Shown here: positions 46,115 to 55,293 of the stretch, piece after piece
How the letters are laid out: every line of letters starts with the position of its first letter
How positions within the stretch are numbered: the stretch's first letter is position 1
NCBI GenBank assembly: GCA_035551995.1
Contig: DASZME010000012.1
Span: 62,001 to 126,000, forward strand
DNA: 64,000 bases
Direction of reading: 5' to 3'
Origin: RYN-428 sp035551995
GTDB lineage: Bacteria; Planctomycetota; Phycisphaerae; Tepidisphaerales; Tepidisphaeraceae
The notes under the pieces: model-generated
The model's input: the letters and a program-made list of their open reading frames with translations, nothing else
Databases searched by the model: none
Told to the model about the DNA's origin: nothing
Program-made: the position numbers and the translations under genes

Positions 46115-47605
46115 TCAATCGACAGGCGCGGGCGGACCGTTGAGCCGGAGGCTGGTGAGAAATAGCAAGACGCCCCAGATTTGCAGAATCAGCCGATTCA
46201 TGGAGGTATTGATGTGCCATTCGAGGCCATGTGGCGTTGCGACATAGGCCATGAAATATCCGCCGCAGGTGAGAAGGATGGCGGTCCCCAGGGCGGCGCG
46301 AGCGACGGCGTCCTGCTTGCTGAGCGGCCTGAGAACAAAAGAGACGGCCGCCGCCAGGAGAAAAATATTCCACCGGTCGATTCTGATCAATCGTCCGAGA
46401 ACAGCGAAAAGAACCGTTCGATATCGCCGCGAATCGGTCAACCGCCTCGCAAGGCTTCGCGGCGCGCCGGCGCTTGAATCGCCCGACGCGCCCAAGCGAT
46501 GCGGCGAGTCGTCGGCGGCCGGGAGCGAATCGATATCGTGGGCGACGGCAAAGGCCGCCCCACCGCTGAGCATGTCGTTGGCCGGGGCAAAGCCGAACCT
46601 GAAAACGCCGAGCAACAACAACATCGGGACGGCGCCGGCGACGAACGCGCCAATCTCGATGACGCCGCCCGGACGGCGGAATTTCGCGGCAGCGACGGCC
46701 AACCCGATCAACAGCGCGACGACGTAGATCATACCTTCGTTTTTTACCAGCGCCCCGGCGCCGCCGAGCAGGCCCGCGAGAAACGCCATCCGCAACCGAG
46801 ACGTGGATCGCGACTCAAGAAAAAGCGCTAGGAGGACTCCGGTCGCAAGAAAAACGGATGCAAGCGGAACGTCGGCGTATTGGTCGGCGGCATGGTCGAT
46901 GAGTTCCTGCGTTCCCAGAAGCATGATGGCCGCCACCACGCCGGCACGCGCTCCTCGAAACCACGCCACGCCAAAGAACAGGATACCGGCGGTGAATGTG
47001 GCCGCCAGCGCGCCGCATACCATCGGCGCCGCCGTCGACAGCCCGCCCGCGAGCCATCCGATTCGCGCCAGCAGCGCCGGCCATAACGGCGAATAGTCGG
47101 CGTGCGGAAAGGCGGCGTCAAACGTATGTGAACTCCTCGCGTAGATAAACCGCGCCCGCAGGTTCCAAATCGCCCACGCGTCGTAGCCGCCATCGGGACG
47201 CTGACGAACTTGCAGCGCAAAGACCGCGGCTGATCCCACGATCATCAAAAGTAAAAAACAGATCATGAGGCTTGAGATGTCGTCGGCCGGATCGATTTCG
47301 ACGACCGGAACGGAATCCGTCTTCCGCGCTCGGCGCCAAGCCAGCATCGCCGCGCCGCCGGCCAGCGCGAGGATGGCGTCGCCGCCCATCAGGTCCGGCA
47401 GACTGCTCATGCGCGCAAAAAAAGCCGCCAGGCCAACCGCCGCCCAAAGCGAGAGGCCGAGCGAAAGTCCGACGAAAAGAATCAGCCCGCGTCGAATGCC
47501 CGCGCGCCGATGAAACGGAAGGGCGGCGTCGAGCAATCCCGGCCCGCAAACGCCGATTGCGACAGCCGCCAAAATGCCCGCCAACACCCGCGCCGCGATC
47601 GTCAC
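46115..47605 (-). CDS. GT-C fold membrane glycosyltransferase (GT39/ArnT-like)
   Basis: 496 residues with roughly ten or more membrane helices. DGGYDAWAIWNLRARFIY and FPHADYSPLWPALLA sit in the first large external loop, where GT-C enzymes keep the catalytic Asp, and the polytopic layout follows. It probably transfers a sugar from a polyprenyl-phosphate donor to an envelope acceptor. Its start overlaps the preceding small gene by ATGA, so the two are made together. Confidence 0.7.
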   Translation of the reverse strand: MTIAARVLAGILAAVAIGVCGPGLLDAALPFHRRAGIRRGLILFVGLSLGLSLWAAVGLAAFFARMSSLPDLMGGDAILALAGGAAMLAWRRARKTDSVPVVEIDPADDISSLMICFLLLMIVGSAAVFALQVRQRPDGGYDAWAIWNLRARFIYARSSHTFDAAFPHADYSPLWPALLARIGWLAGGLSTAAPMVCGALAATFTAGILFFGVAWFRGARAGVVAAIMLLGTQELIDHAADQYADVPLASVFLATGVLLALFLESRSTSRLRMAFLAGLLGGAGALVKNEGMIYVVALLIGLAVAAAKFRRPGGVIEIGAFVAGAVPMLLLLGVFRFGFAPANDMLSGGAAFAVAHDIDSLPAADDSPHRLGASGDSSAGAPRSLARRLTDSRRYRTVLFAVLGRLIRIDRWNIFLLAAAVSFVLRPLSKQDAVARAALGTAILLTCGGYFMAYVATPHGLEWHINTSMNRLILQIWGVLLFLTSLRLNGPPAPVD

Positions 47606-48006
47606 GGCGCCCCCTTTTTCTCAAGCAGCGCGACGCCGTCGGGATCAACCTTCACCGGCGCCAATCCGTTGGCGGCACAAACCGCCGCAAGCTTTGCGGG
47701 GTCCTGCAGATTGGCCAGCGTGAGACGATGGGAATCCCCTTCCAGCAGAATACGCGGCGCCAGGGCATACTGAGCTTGAAGAAACAGGCCGAGCCCCGGC
47801 CCGCGATCCGGGAGATCGGAAACATATCCCAGGGTGGCTTGCGGGGGAAGCGCCGACGCGACCGCCGAGTAACGCGCGTCGATCGGGGCGGCCGTTGCGG
47901 TTTTGCCGACCCGTTTCACGGCATCCGCCAGCGGCAGCGCGACGCCGAGCATCGCGGTCACGAGAAAAAGCAGCCGGATGATCGAATCGAATTGGGGTCG
48001 GCTCAC
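47602..48006 (-). CDS. Small membrane-associated protein coupled to the GT-C gene
   Basis: 134 residues with a GTG start and one N-terminal helix (about residues 10-28, LLFLVTAMLGVALPLADA). After it come LPPQATLGYVSD and AQYALAPRILLEGD, a pattern I associate with short proteins accompanying membrane glycosyltransferases. It overlaps the GT-C gene by 4 nt (ATGA). A TACATT box lies 6 nt before the GTG. Biochemical role unknown. Confidence 0.6.
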   Translation of the reverse strand: MSRPQFDSIIRLLFLVTAMLGVALPLADAVKRVGKTATAAPIDARYSAVASALPPQATLGYVSDLPDRGPGLGLFLQAQYALAPRILLEGDSHRLTLANLQDPAKLAAVCAANGLAPVKVDPDGVALLEKKGAP

Positions 48007-48012
48007 GAGGGG

Positions 48013-48018
48013 AATGTA
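48013..48018 (-). promoter_or_regulatory. Putative -10 box (TACATT) for the 48006 GTG start
   Basis: TACATT on the minus strand lies 6 nt before the GTG. Confidence 0.3.
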
Positions 48019-48098
48019 ACTGGCGCCGGATAGGCGTGCAATTCTTTGCAGCCGTTTCGGCCCATGTGCCTTGAAGTCGCGGACGCATTTTCCTCCGC

Positions 48099-50069
48099 AT
48101 GAAATTCGCGCGTTGGTTGCGCCACCCCGTCACGGTTAGACTCCGCCGCGTGATGTGGCTTGCGGTTATTTTGGGATTGGGCGTCGGCGCGCAGTGGCTT
48201 GCGTGGCGAACTCGGCTCCCTTCGATTCTCATGCTGCTCGCGGCCGGGTTGCTTGTCGGCCCCGTGGCGCGTCTGCTGACGCCTCACCTTTTCGGACATG
48301 GCGTCTCACTCGATCTCAATCATCTCATCCAAACCGATCAACTGCTCAATCTTGTCTCGCTGGCCGTCGGGCTGATCCTGTTCGAGGGAGGACTTTCGCT
48401 CAACTTTCGCGGAATCGTCGGCGTGCGGCGCGTGGTCTGGCTACTCGTGACCGTCGGCGCGTTTATCACGTGGTGCGTGGCCACGCTGTCGGCGCGGTGG
48501 CTCCTTGGCCTGAGCTTTAATCTGTCGGCGCTTCTGGGCGCGGTATTGATCGTCACCGGACCCACCGTCGTCGGGCCGTTGCTTCGCCATATCCGGCCCA
48601 CCGGAAAATCCGGCGGCGTGCTGCGCTGGGAAGGCATCGTCATCGACCCCATCGGCGCCATGATCGCCGTTCTTGTCTTCGAAGCCATCGCGTCGGGCGT
48701 GTCGATCTCGCATGGCGCATCACTCCTTCCGACCAGCGGCGCAATGCTCACGGGCGCGACCGTAACCATCTGCGGCGGCGCCGCCGTCGGAATGGCGGCG
48801 GCGGGCGTGCTCGTATTGCTCATTTCCCGATTCTGGGTGCCCGACTATCTTCAGGTGCCGATCGCGCTGACGACGGCTATCGTCGCGTTGATCGCCAGCA
48901 ACCAGCTTATCCATGACTCGGGCCTGTTCACCGTGACCATCATGGGCGTGGTCCTCGCCAATCAGCAAAAGGTCGTCATTCGGCATATCGTCGAGTTCAA
49001 GGAGAGCCTGACGGTGGTGCTGATCGGCATGCTGTTCATCGTGCTCGCCGCCCGCATCGAAATCGCGACATTGCGCGAGATTCGACCGGCGGTTATTTTG
49101 TTCCTGCTGGCATTGGTGCTCATCGGCCGTCCCCTGAGCGTATTCGTCAGCTCCATCGGTTCGCCTCTGACGTGGCGCGAACGAACCTTTATCGCGTCGA
49201 TGGCGCCGCGCGGAATTATCGCGGCCGCGGTCGCGTCTGTCTTCTCGTTGCGATTGCAGGAACAGAATATTCCCCAGGCGAAACTCCTCGTACCTTATGT
49301 ATTTCTGGTGATCGTCTGCACGGTCGCCTTATACGGCTTAACGGGCGGGTGGATCGCGCGGCGACTGGGCCTGGCCCGCGCCGGAAATACCGGCTTCCTG
49401 ATCGTCGGCGCCGACAAACTCGCCCGGGAAATCGCTCGTGCCGTCAATGACGAAGGCATCGAATTGCTCCTTGTCGATACAAGCCTGGCCAATGTGCGCG
49501 ACGCCCGCCTGACGGGTCTTCCCGCTATTTCCGCCAATGCGTTGTCGTCGCAGGTGGCCGAGCGGATCGAACTGTCCGGCATTGGCCGGCTGCTGGCCAT
49601 GACGTCCAACGATGAAGTCAATTCACTGGCGGCGGTTCATTACGGCAAGCAATTCGGGCGATCCGCCGTGTTCCAATTGCCCGAGCGCGGGCGCGCCCAG
49701 CCCGTCCTCTCCAAGCAGAAAACGCATCAGGAACTCACCGGCCGGATTCTGTTTGGCGCCGACCTGACCCATGACCAACTACAAAGCCGCCTGCACGACG
49801 GCGCCCGGATTCACAAGACAAAACTGACTCCCGAATTCGACTATGCCGAATACCGCAAGCGATACGGCGCCAGTGCGGTCGCGCTGTTCATCATGTCAGA
49901 AACCGGCGACTTGACCCCCTGCACATCGGATGTAGCAGCCGCTCCGCGAGCGGGCCAGAGCGTGATCGCGCTGGTCAATCGCGATGCGAGCGATCTCCCC
50001 AAGCCAGCGACGGCAGCGCCCGAAGCGGCCGCCGACGAATCTTCAAAACCGCGCTCCGAAAGCGCTTAA
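48099..50069 (+). CDS. CPA1-type cation/proton antiporter with C-terminal TrkA-N domain
   Basis: 656 residues. Twelve or so membrane helices with LFEGGLSLNF, VLIVTGPTVVGPLLRHI and GKSGGVLRWEGIVIDPIGAM, as in NhaP/CPA1 antiporters. The cytosolic tail from about residue 430 has a Rossmann-like FLIVGADKLAREIARAVNDE and LLAMTSNDEVNSLAAV, a TrkA-N/RCK nucleotide-binding domain that gates the pore. It exchanges sodium or potassium for protons. The gene stands alone between two minus-strand genes. Confidence 0.88.
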   Translation: MKFARWLRHPVTVRLRRVMWLAVILGLGVGAQWLAWRTRLPSILMLLAAGLLVGPVARLLTPHLFGHGVSLDLNHLIQTDQLLNLVSLAVGLILFEGGLSLNFRGIVGVRRVVWLLVTVGAFITWCVATLSARWLLGLSFNLSALLGAVLIVTGPTVVGPLLRHIRPTGKSGGVLRWEGIVIDPIGAMIAVLVFEAIASGVSISHGASLLPTSGAMLTGATVTICGGAAVGMAAAGVLVLLISRFWVPDYLQVPIALTTAIVALIASNQLIHDSGLFTVTIMGVVLANQQKVVIRHIVEFKESLTVVLIGMLFIVLAARIEIATLREIRPAVILFLLALVLIGRPLSVFVSSIGSPLTWRERTFIASMAPRGIIAAAVASVFSLRLQEQNIPQAKLLVPYVFLVIVCTVALYGLTGGWIARRLGLARAGNTGFLIVGADKLAREIARAVNDEGIELLLVDTSLANVRDARLTGLPAISANALSSQVAERIELSGIGRLLAMTSNDEVNSLAAVHYGKQFGRSAVFQLPERGRAQPVLSKQKTHQELTGRILFGADLTHDQLQSRLHDGARIHKTKLTPEFDYAEYRKRYGASAVALFIMSETGDLTPCTSDVAAAPRAGQSVIALVNRDASDLPKPATAAPEAAADESSKPRSESA

Positions 50070-50155
50070 GGCGGTGGACGAAACAGACGCGTCCACGATG
50101 GCCTCCGTCATGCTCAGCTTTCTCCGACAAAACGCGGACCACCGAATGCCGGTTT

Positions 50156-50893
50156 CTATTTTTTTCCCGACGGCGCCGCCGCGGCCGGCGCTCCATTGTG
50201 ATGCTGGAACATCACGCCGAGAACCGTCGGGATGAAGACCATCATCGGCAGCAAAAACGGTTTGAGCTTAAACCAGTGACTCACTTGCAACGTCAGTCCA
50301 TCGTACTTAAAGGTGAGGGCCAGCAATCCGAAGATCAACATCGCGGCGCCTTGCAGGCTCATGTAAGTCATCACGCAGCCTCGAAAGAGGATGAATGTCA
50401 GTAAGCCGAAAAAGATAAGGCCCATCCCGCTTCCGGCCCAGGCGAAGTTGGGCTCGAGGTTGAACGTTCGCCACATGCCGACTCCGATCGCCGCGCCGCA
50501 CAGGGCGCCGGTAACGACCACCGCCCAGCGCATCATTGGCCAGGTGATGGCGGCGAGGACAAACCCGGTGGTGATGGACAACGGCAGCGTTCCGCCTGTC
50601 TTGTCGCCAATGGCCGCTCCGATGATCGCGCCAAGAACGGCGGCGTTGAGCACCATCAGCGCTTTGAAGATGTTGTAGCCGAAGAGGAGGTAGATCACGC
50701 CCATGAGCACCATCAGCGCGGCGAGTGCCGGGCCGATCTGCTGCGACCACGTTAGAAGTTCTCCCTGGGCGGGCCAGTGATCGGGAAAATTGAACGGGCC
50801 GACGTTAGCGGCCGAGGCCGCATGAACTGTCGATGCGTGTGCCGTTTCTACCGCCTGGGAGGTTTGTTCCGCTTGTAGGGGTATGGTGGTCAT
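50156..50893 (-). CDS. Polytopic membrane protein, TM7S3/DUF4203-like
   Basis: 245 residues from the ATG at 50893 (a TTG start at 50920 is also open). After an Ala/Ser-rich N-terminus with an external-type segment NFPDHWPAQGELL, about six hydrophobic helices follow, with LFGYNIFKALMVLNAAVLGA and ALCGAAIGVGMW resembling the DUF4203/TM7S3 small-residue-rich repeats. Function unknown. Confidence 0.65.
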   Translation of the reverse strand: MTTIPLQAEQTSQAVETAHASTVHAASAANVGPFNFPDHWPAQGELLTWSQQIGPALAALMVLMGVIYLLFGYNIFKALMVLNAAVLGAIIGAAIGDKTGGTLPLSITTGFVLAAITWPMMRWAVVVTGALCGAAIGVGMWRTFNLEPNFAWAGSGMGLIFFGLLTFILFRGCVMTYMSLQGAAMLIFGLLALTFKYDGLTLQVSHWFKLKPFLLPMMVFIPTVLGVMFQHHNGAPAAAAPSGKK

Positions 50894-50989
50894 CGTCGCT
50901 AACTTCGACCGACTGCGCAACCCGCTTCACTTTCTTTGCGCGGAATTCGGGGAAATCGTATTATTGGGCCTTCGAGAAGAACGAAACCG

Positions 50990-51097
50990 GGCTTGCGCAA
51001 TGTGCCGTTCCTGGCGCATTTGTATGGTCGCGAAAAAACGCCCCGCAAGCGGGGCCGCTAAACATCGAAACGCTACGCCAATCCGGCAGATGCTCTA
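50990..51097. repeat. Family A palindromic element, copy A7 (minus orientation)
   Basis: On the minus strand it starts TAGAGCATCTGCC and contains GTTTAGCGGCCCCGCTTGCG, then GGGCGTTTTTTCGCGACC, a hairpin followed by six T residues. Its first TAG (51095-51097) is the stop codon of the 90-residue minus-strand ORF. The far end is degenerate, so its boundary is approximate. Confidence 0.65.
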
Positions 51098-51367
51098 ATT
51101 CAGGGCCGGGAGTTCCGGTCCCATGGTGCATTCGTATGAATGGGTCGCGCTTTGGGCCATCACGAACAGCGCCATTTGCTCCGTGGGCAAGAGCGTGTCC
51201 CATGTTTCCAATAGGTGCATCGGGACGTGCGAGCGCCAATCGCCGAGGCTCAGACTCTCGGGCAATGGCATGATCGCGATCCTCGCGACAAAAGCGGCCG
51301 CCTGGCTTGCGTTGCGGCGTCTGCCGCCGACGTAACCATTGAATGTTTCCAACATAATCGGGCTCAT
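51095..51367 (-). CDS. Hypothetical 90-residue protein
   Basis: Begins MSPIMLETFNGYVGGRRRNA and is rich in hydrophobic residues without a clear membrane helix. No Shine-Dalgarno is seen and no family is recognised; the second Met gives a 86-residue alternative. It is not antisense to a recognised gene, and its stop codon coincides with the terminus of repeat A7, as for other genes here, which adds support that it is real. Confidence 0.45.
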   Translation of the reverse strand: MSPIMLETFNGYVGGRRRNASQAAAFVARIAIMPLPESLSLGDWRSHVPMHLLETWDTLLPTEQMALFVMAQSATHSYECTMGPELPALN

Positions 51368-51441
51368 AGAAAAGACATCGGCTATCGCCGGTCACATGAC
51401 AAATGGACTTGTGTAGTTTTCTTATTTGTTTGCCGTTGCGA

Positions 51442-51447
51442 TAGAAT
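51442..51447 (+). promoter_or_regulatory. Putative -10 box (TAGAAT) for dus
   Basis: TAGAAT lies 8 nt before the GTG at 51456. Confidence 0.25.
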
Positions 51448-51455
51448 CCGTGACG

Positions 51456-52526
51456 GTGAATATCGGACCCTTCCAGTTTTCGTCTCCCTTTTGCCAGGCC
51501 GGGCTGGCCGGATACAGCGACCGCGCGATGCGCCTTGTCGCCCGCCGGCATGGGTGCCCGTATGCCGTTACCGAGGCCCTGCTCGACACCATTCTCCTCA
51601 ACGGCGGCGAAGGCCTTCGCAAATCCATCGACATCAGCGCCGATGATCATCCGGTCGCCGGCCAGATCATGGGAAGCGGCGGCGAAGAAATGGCCGAGGC
51701 GGCGAAAATTCTTGCCTCGGCGGGTTTTGACGTCATCGATCTCAATTTCGCATGCCCCGTGAAGAAGATCAAAAATAAAGCGCGCGGCGGGCACATGCTG
51801 CTCGACGCCGACCGCGGAATCGACGTTCTCAAAGCCGTGCGCGACGCTTTGCCGCCACAGGTTCCGACCAGCATCAGCCTTCGTCGAGGGTTTGATGACT
51901 CGGCCCAATCGCGCGATCGCTTTTATCGAATCGTGGATGAAGCCTTCGCATACGGCTACTCGGCCGTTCGCGTTCACGGGCGAACCGTCGAACAAAAATA
52001 CGCCGGCCAGGCACATTGGCCGTTTCTTCGCGAGGTAAAGCGGCGTTATCCGGATCGCACCATTCTCGGCAGCGGCGACGTCTTCACCGCCCAAGACGCC
52101 GTTCGAATGCTGCGCGAAACAGCCGTCGATATGGTGTGGATCGCGCGCGGCGCCATCGGCAATCCATGGATCTTCCGCCACGCCGTTGAGCTATTGCGAC
52201 GGGAGGATCAATCGCCGCAAATGGAGCTCCTTCCCCCTTCCATTCCCGAGCAACGCGCTGCCCTGGCCGAGCATTTCGGCATCGCCATGCAAATCCACGG
52301 CGAATCGCTGGCCGGCCGGCGCATGAGAAAAATGGGGATCAAGTACAGCCGATTTCATCCCGAGTCGGCGTTGGTGAAGTCGGATTTTATCGCCGTCCAC
52401 AGCCTGCGCGACTGGACGGGTGTATTGGAGAAATGGTACGCCCAAGACGCCCCGGGGATCTGGCCCGACCCGAAATCCGCCGACGAAGTGAACGCGGCGC
52501 CTGAAGGTTGCGCCGTCGGATCGTAA
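51456..52526 (+). CDS. dus: tRNA-dihydrouridine synthase
   Basis: About 356 residues; a GTG at 51456 or 51450, or a TTG at 51426, could be the start. It is an FMN-dependent TIM barrel that reduces uridine in tRNA. Seen: FCQAGLAGYSDRAMRLVARR, GQIMGS, DLNFACPVKKIKNKARGGHM with Cys100 as the probable catalytic general acid, VRVHGRTVEQKYAGQAHW, ILGSGDVF and WIARGAIGNPWIF. The C-terminal helical domain is shorter than in DusA. No neighbouring gene shares its role. Confidence 0.9.
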   Translation: MNIGPFQFSSPFCQAGLAGYSDRAMRLVARRHGCPYAVTEALLDTILLNGGEGLRKSIDISADDHPVAGQIMGSGGEEMAEAAKILASAGFDVIDLNFACPVKKIKNKARGGHMLLDADRGIDVLKAVRDALPPQVPTSISLRRGFDDSAQSRDRFYRIVDEAFAYGYSAVRVHGRTVEQKYAGQAHWPFLREVKRRYPDRTILGSGDVFTAQDAVRMLRETAVDMVWIARGAIGNPWIFRHAVELLRREDQSPQMELLPPSIPEQRAALAEHFGIAMQIHGESLAGRRMRKMGIKYSRFHPESALVKSDFIAVHSLRDWTGVLEKWYAQDAPGIWPDPKSADEVNAAPEGCAVGS

Positions 52527-52584
52527 GCTGACGCCGCACGATCACGCGAAAAACGCTTCCCCCGCGTCATGAGATTAACTCGAT

Positions 52585-52854
52585 ATGCATTCCCAATCCC
52601 CCCCGCGCAATCGCCTGGCCAAGGTTCTCCCGCAGGAATGGCGCACGCATCTCATCTCCAACGGCGTTCCTAAACGCAAGTACACCGCCGTCTGTCGAGC
52701 CACGCTGACGGGTGGCCGGGTGATCGACGAATTAATCGTCGAGGAGGGATGGATCGTCGCGTTATCCAAAGCGCATTTGACGGGAATCTTCGAGCAACGG
52801 ATCGATTTCGACCCGCGGGCGATCGTCGAATTGCAGATTCTGCAAGTCGCTTAG
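52585..52854 (+). CDS. Hypothetical 89-residue protein
   Basis: Begins MHSQSPPRNRLAKVLPQEW and contains a beta-rich middle (KYTAVCRATLTGGRVIDELI) and DPRAIVELQILQVA at the end. No signal or membrane segment; family not recognised. It lies 58 bp after dus on the same strand. Its TAG stop is the first codon of repeat A8. Confidence 0.5.
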   Translation: MHSQSPPRNRLAKVLPQEWRTHLISNGVPKRKYTAVCRATLTGGRVIDELIVEEGWIVALSKAHLTGIFEQRIDFDPRAIVELQILQVA

Positions 52855-52962
52855 AGCATTTTTCATCGTCGGCGAGCGCGCTTCCAACGCGAAACGCGCC
52901 CCGCAAGCGCAAGCGGGCCGCCAAACACAGAAACGCTAACGGCAAGCTGGAAAATGCGCTCA
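52852..52962. repeat. Family A palindromic element, copy A8
   Basis: Starts TAGAGCATTTTTCA and ends TGGAAAATGCGCTC, with the inverted core GCCCCGCAAGCGCAAGCGGG. Its first TAG is the stop of the 89-residue ORF. The right-hand TA is mutated. Confidence 0.75.
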
Positions 52963-52997
52963 AAGGATTTGCCGCGACGGGCATGAGCCGCCGTGCG

Positions 52998-53399
52998 CTA
53001 TCCGCCCGTTCGTCGCGGCACGCCGCTACGGTTGACGTCGGCGCCAAACGTCTGATTGCGGCCGACCTGCTGGCGTCCGGGAACCGACGGATTGAATTTT
53101 TTCGTCGGCACTGCATTTTGCAAAAAGCTGGGCGTAGCCTGCCCCGCCGGCTTATGCAGATTTTCCTTCATATGTTTGAACGACGCCGATTCACCCCGAG
53201 GCGACGGCGCGCCCGCGGGCGCTTCGTCCTTATGTTGCAGTATGCGTCGAGCCGCGGTCGCCGCGGCGAGCCCGGTATCGATGAGCGGCGCCGCCGGCTT
53301 CGCGGCGGCTGTCTTGACATCCTCTTTTTTCTTCGCGGCCTCAACGGGCGCCGTCGTTTCGTCTTTTTTACTCTTCGCCGATTTTTTTGCCTTCGCCAT
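52998..53399 (-). CDS. Basic Lys/Ala-rich hypothetical protein
   Basis: 133 residues from the ATG at 53399, preceded by a strong AAGGAGAT site. The first 45 residues are Lys/Ala-rich (MAKAKKSAKSKKDETTAP), reminiscent of histone-H1-like or ribosome/DNA-associated tails. The rest is low-complexity with RRTGG at the end. No family assigned; nucleic-acid binding is a guess from composition. Confidence 0.65.
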   Translation of the reverse strand: MAKAKKSAKSKKDETTAPVEAAKKKEDVKTAAAKPAAPLIDTGLAAATAARRILQHKDEAPAGAPSPRGESASFKHMKENLHKPAGQATPSFLQNAVPTKKFNPSVPGRQQVGRNQTFGADVNRSGVPRRTGG

Positions 53400-53492
53400 G
53401 AAATCTCCTTCGTTATCCACATAGTACGCGGTCATTCGCGTTCAAGCCACATCGTTCACGGCCGACTTTTTTGGCGAATTGCGGGCCACTGG

Positions 53493-54242
53493 CTAGGTCC
53501 ACTCGGCGTCGGTACTCCAACGATGGTCAAGCAAAAGGTCGCTGGTCTTCTTCAGAAATAGAAAATCGGCCTGTGCAAGGGCGCCATCCAAGGGGCGCTG
53601 AGCGAGACTGAAAATGTCATACAGAACGAAGTCGCGTTGGGCCAGGAAGTGGACTATGTCACCGGCCAAAGGAGAGTTTTCCTGAAAGGGGAGGAAACTC
53701 ACCTCGGCAAGGACAGCCGTTGCGTGTTCCAAGGCGAGCGGGGCGCCCATAATCGCCTCGAGTTCCGCGCCCTGCAAATCCAGTTTGATCAAATCCGGCA
53801 TCGGCAATGATAATTTGGCGATCAAGCCGTCAATGGTCTGCACCGGCATCGCGACAGGTGACCCGAAGGGCTTTCCCGAGGCGGTTTTCAGCATCGAACT
53901 TTGGTCGCGCATCACATAAAATTCGGCCTCGCCGGCGGTCGCGCCGACCAATGCCTTGGCGACGGTAATTCCGGGCGACTCCCCGGCGAGGCGATGAAGA
54001 TCCGCCTGTGCGTCCTCTCGAGGCTCGATGCACAGCACGTTCGCGTTGGGATAGACACGCTTAAAGCCGCGTGCCCAGGTGCCAGTCGCGGCGCCCCCGT
54101 CAATCGCCATGTCGATGCGAAGCCCGCGGTCCCGCGCAGCCCGAAGACGCCACTCGTCAATATGAAATTGGCCGGCGGGTCGGCTGACAAGGATGTTTCT
54201 TTTGAGGCACCAGTCCCGTATTCGCCCCGTGAAGCTTGCCAT
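53493..54242 (-). CDS. FkbM-family methyltransferase
   Basis: 249 residues from the ATG at 54242. SAM-binding DGGAATGTWARGF and IEPREDA, and the family-defining LIKLDLQGAELEAIMGA, match FkbM enzymes that O-methylate sugars in surface glycans or glycolipids. It lies 59 bp downstream of a GT2 gene on the same strand. Methylation of the glycan made by that transferase is the natural inference. Confidence 0.85.
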   Translation of the reverse strand: MASFTGRIRDWCLKRNILVSRPAGQFHIDEWRLRAARDRGLRIDMAIDGGAATGTWARGFKRVYPNANVLCIEPREDAQADLHRLAGESPGITVAKALVGATAGEAEFYVMRDQSSMLKTASGKPFGSPVAMPVQTIDGLIAKLSLPMPDLIKLDLQGAELEAIMGAPLALEHATAVLAEVSFLPFQENSPLAGDIVHFLAQRDFVLYDIFSLAQRPLDGALAQADFLFLKKTSDLLLDHRWSTDAEWT

Positions 54243-54301
54243 ATAAGTTTTTGAAAAAGAATACGAACCTGGTGGTTTAGCGCGATCTGGCGGCGAAAAA
54301 C

Positions 54302-55195
54302 TTATTCGTCCGGCGGTCGCGTCGGCGAGATTTTTTCCAGGAGTGGCGTCACATACCGCACACGAACTCCAGGGTCGCCGTAGTACGCGGCGAAATGGCG
54401 CTGTCGAACGACCTTGAACCAGACTTTTCCGAACAGCACGCCGTCCATCAGCATGTGCCATTTCATTCGCCGGGTCTGAATCTGTTGCAACCGGCCGCGC
54501 TCCTCCGATGAAACTCCGGGGAACTCACGATCCAGAAGGCGCTCTCGCTCGGCGATAAACCCGCTCTGTGACGTTGCGGTTTTGGACTGGAGATGCATGG
54601 TGTAATTGCCGAGAACCTTCCGAACCCGGACCCACGCGCTGGGCGTATCCCGCATATAACGAATAAACAATTCCCAATCCATGGAATAGTTCCACGATCG
54701 ATCGAAGCCTCCGCACGCCACGAGCCGATCTCTTCTAAAAAAGGTCGAGCAGGAAATCATGATTGGAGTTTGGATTCGGCAAACGTCGAAATCGAATCGC
54801 CATTGGCGGTTAATGCGTATCTGCTTGCCCAACGGCGTTACCAGGCGACAGTTGCCGTAGACAACGACGGCATCGGGGTTTTCCTCGAAGGCCCGGCGAA
54901 CGCTACCAAATATATTCGCGTCATAGAACTCGTCGACATTTAACCATCCGATAATATCGCCGTTGGATTTGGAAAGCGCCTTGGCCAGCGCGTCGGCCTG
55001 GCCTTCATCCGGCTCGGAAACCCAAAACGCGAGGCGATCGGAGTAGCGTTTGAGGATATTAACCGTGTCGTCAGTCGAATTGCCGTCAAAAATCAGGTGC
55101 TCGACATCGGGGACGTCCTGATTCAGAACGCTGCGAATATTTCGCTCCAGAAAGGACGCCTGATTAAAACTCGGGGTTAGAATACTAAATTTCAA
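54302..55195 (-). CDS. Glycosyltransferase family 2
   Basis: 297 residues with a GT-A start FSILTPSFNQASFLERNIRS, DGNSTDDTVNIL, and SEPDEGQADALAKAL. At the usual metal/donor site it has WLNVDEFYD where most relatives have WLNSDD, so metal binding would use the Asp and Glu. It probably adds a sugar to an envelope polysaccharide or lipid. It is upstream of the FkbM gene in the same operon. Confidence 0.85.
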   Translation of the reverse strand: MKFSILTPSFNQASFLERNIRSVLNQDVPDVEHLIFDGNSTDDTVNILKRYSDRLAFWVSEPDEGQADALAKALSKSNGDIIGWLNVDEFYDANIFGSVRRAFEENPDAVVVYGNCRLVTPLGKQIRINRQWRFDFDVCRIQTPIMISCSTFFRRDRLVACGGFDRSWNYSMDWELFIRYMRDTPSAWVRVRKVLGNYTMHLQSKTATSQSGFIAERERLLDREFPGVSSEERGRLQQIQTRRMKWHMLMDGVLFGKVWFKVVRQRHFAAYYGDPGVRVRYVTPLLEKISPTRPPDE

Positions 55196-55293
55196 TGGAA
55201 CGGGCCTCTTTTAACCGTCAAAGGCGTAACGCCGGAAGACCGATTATCTTACAATACCTTGTATAGAGCGGCGTAACAATCGCGCCACCATTA

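Noticed and set aside
50961..52181. 406-codon minus-strand frame
   Set aside because: It is antisense to dus and runs through repeat A7.
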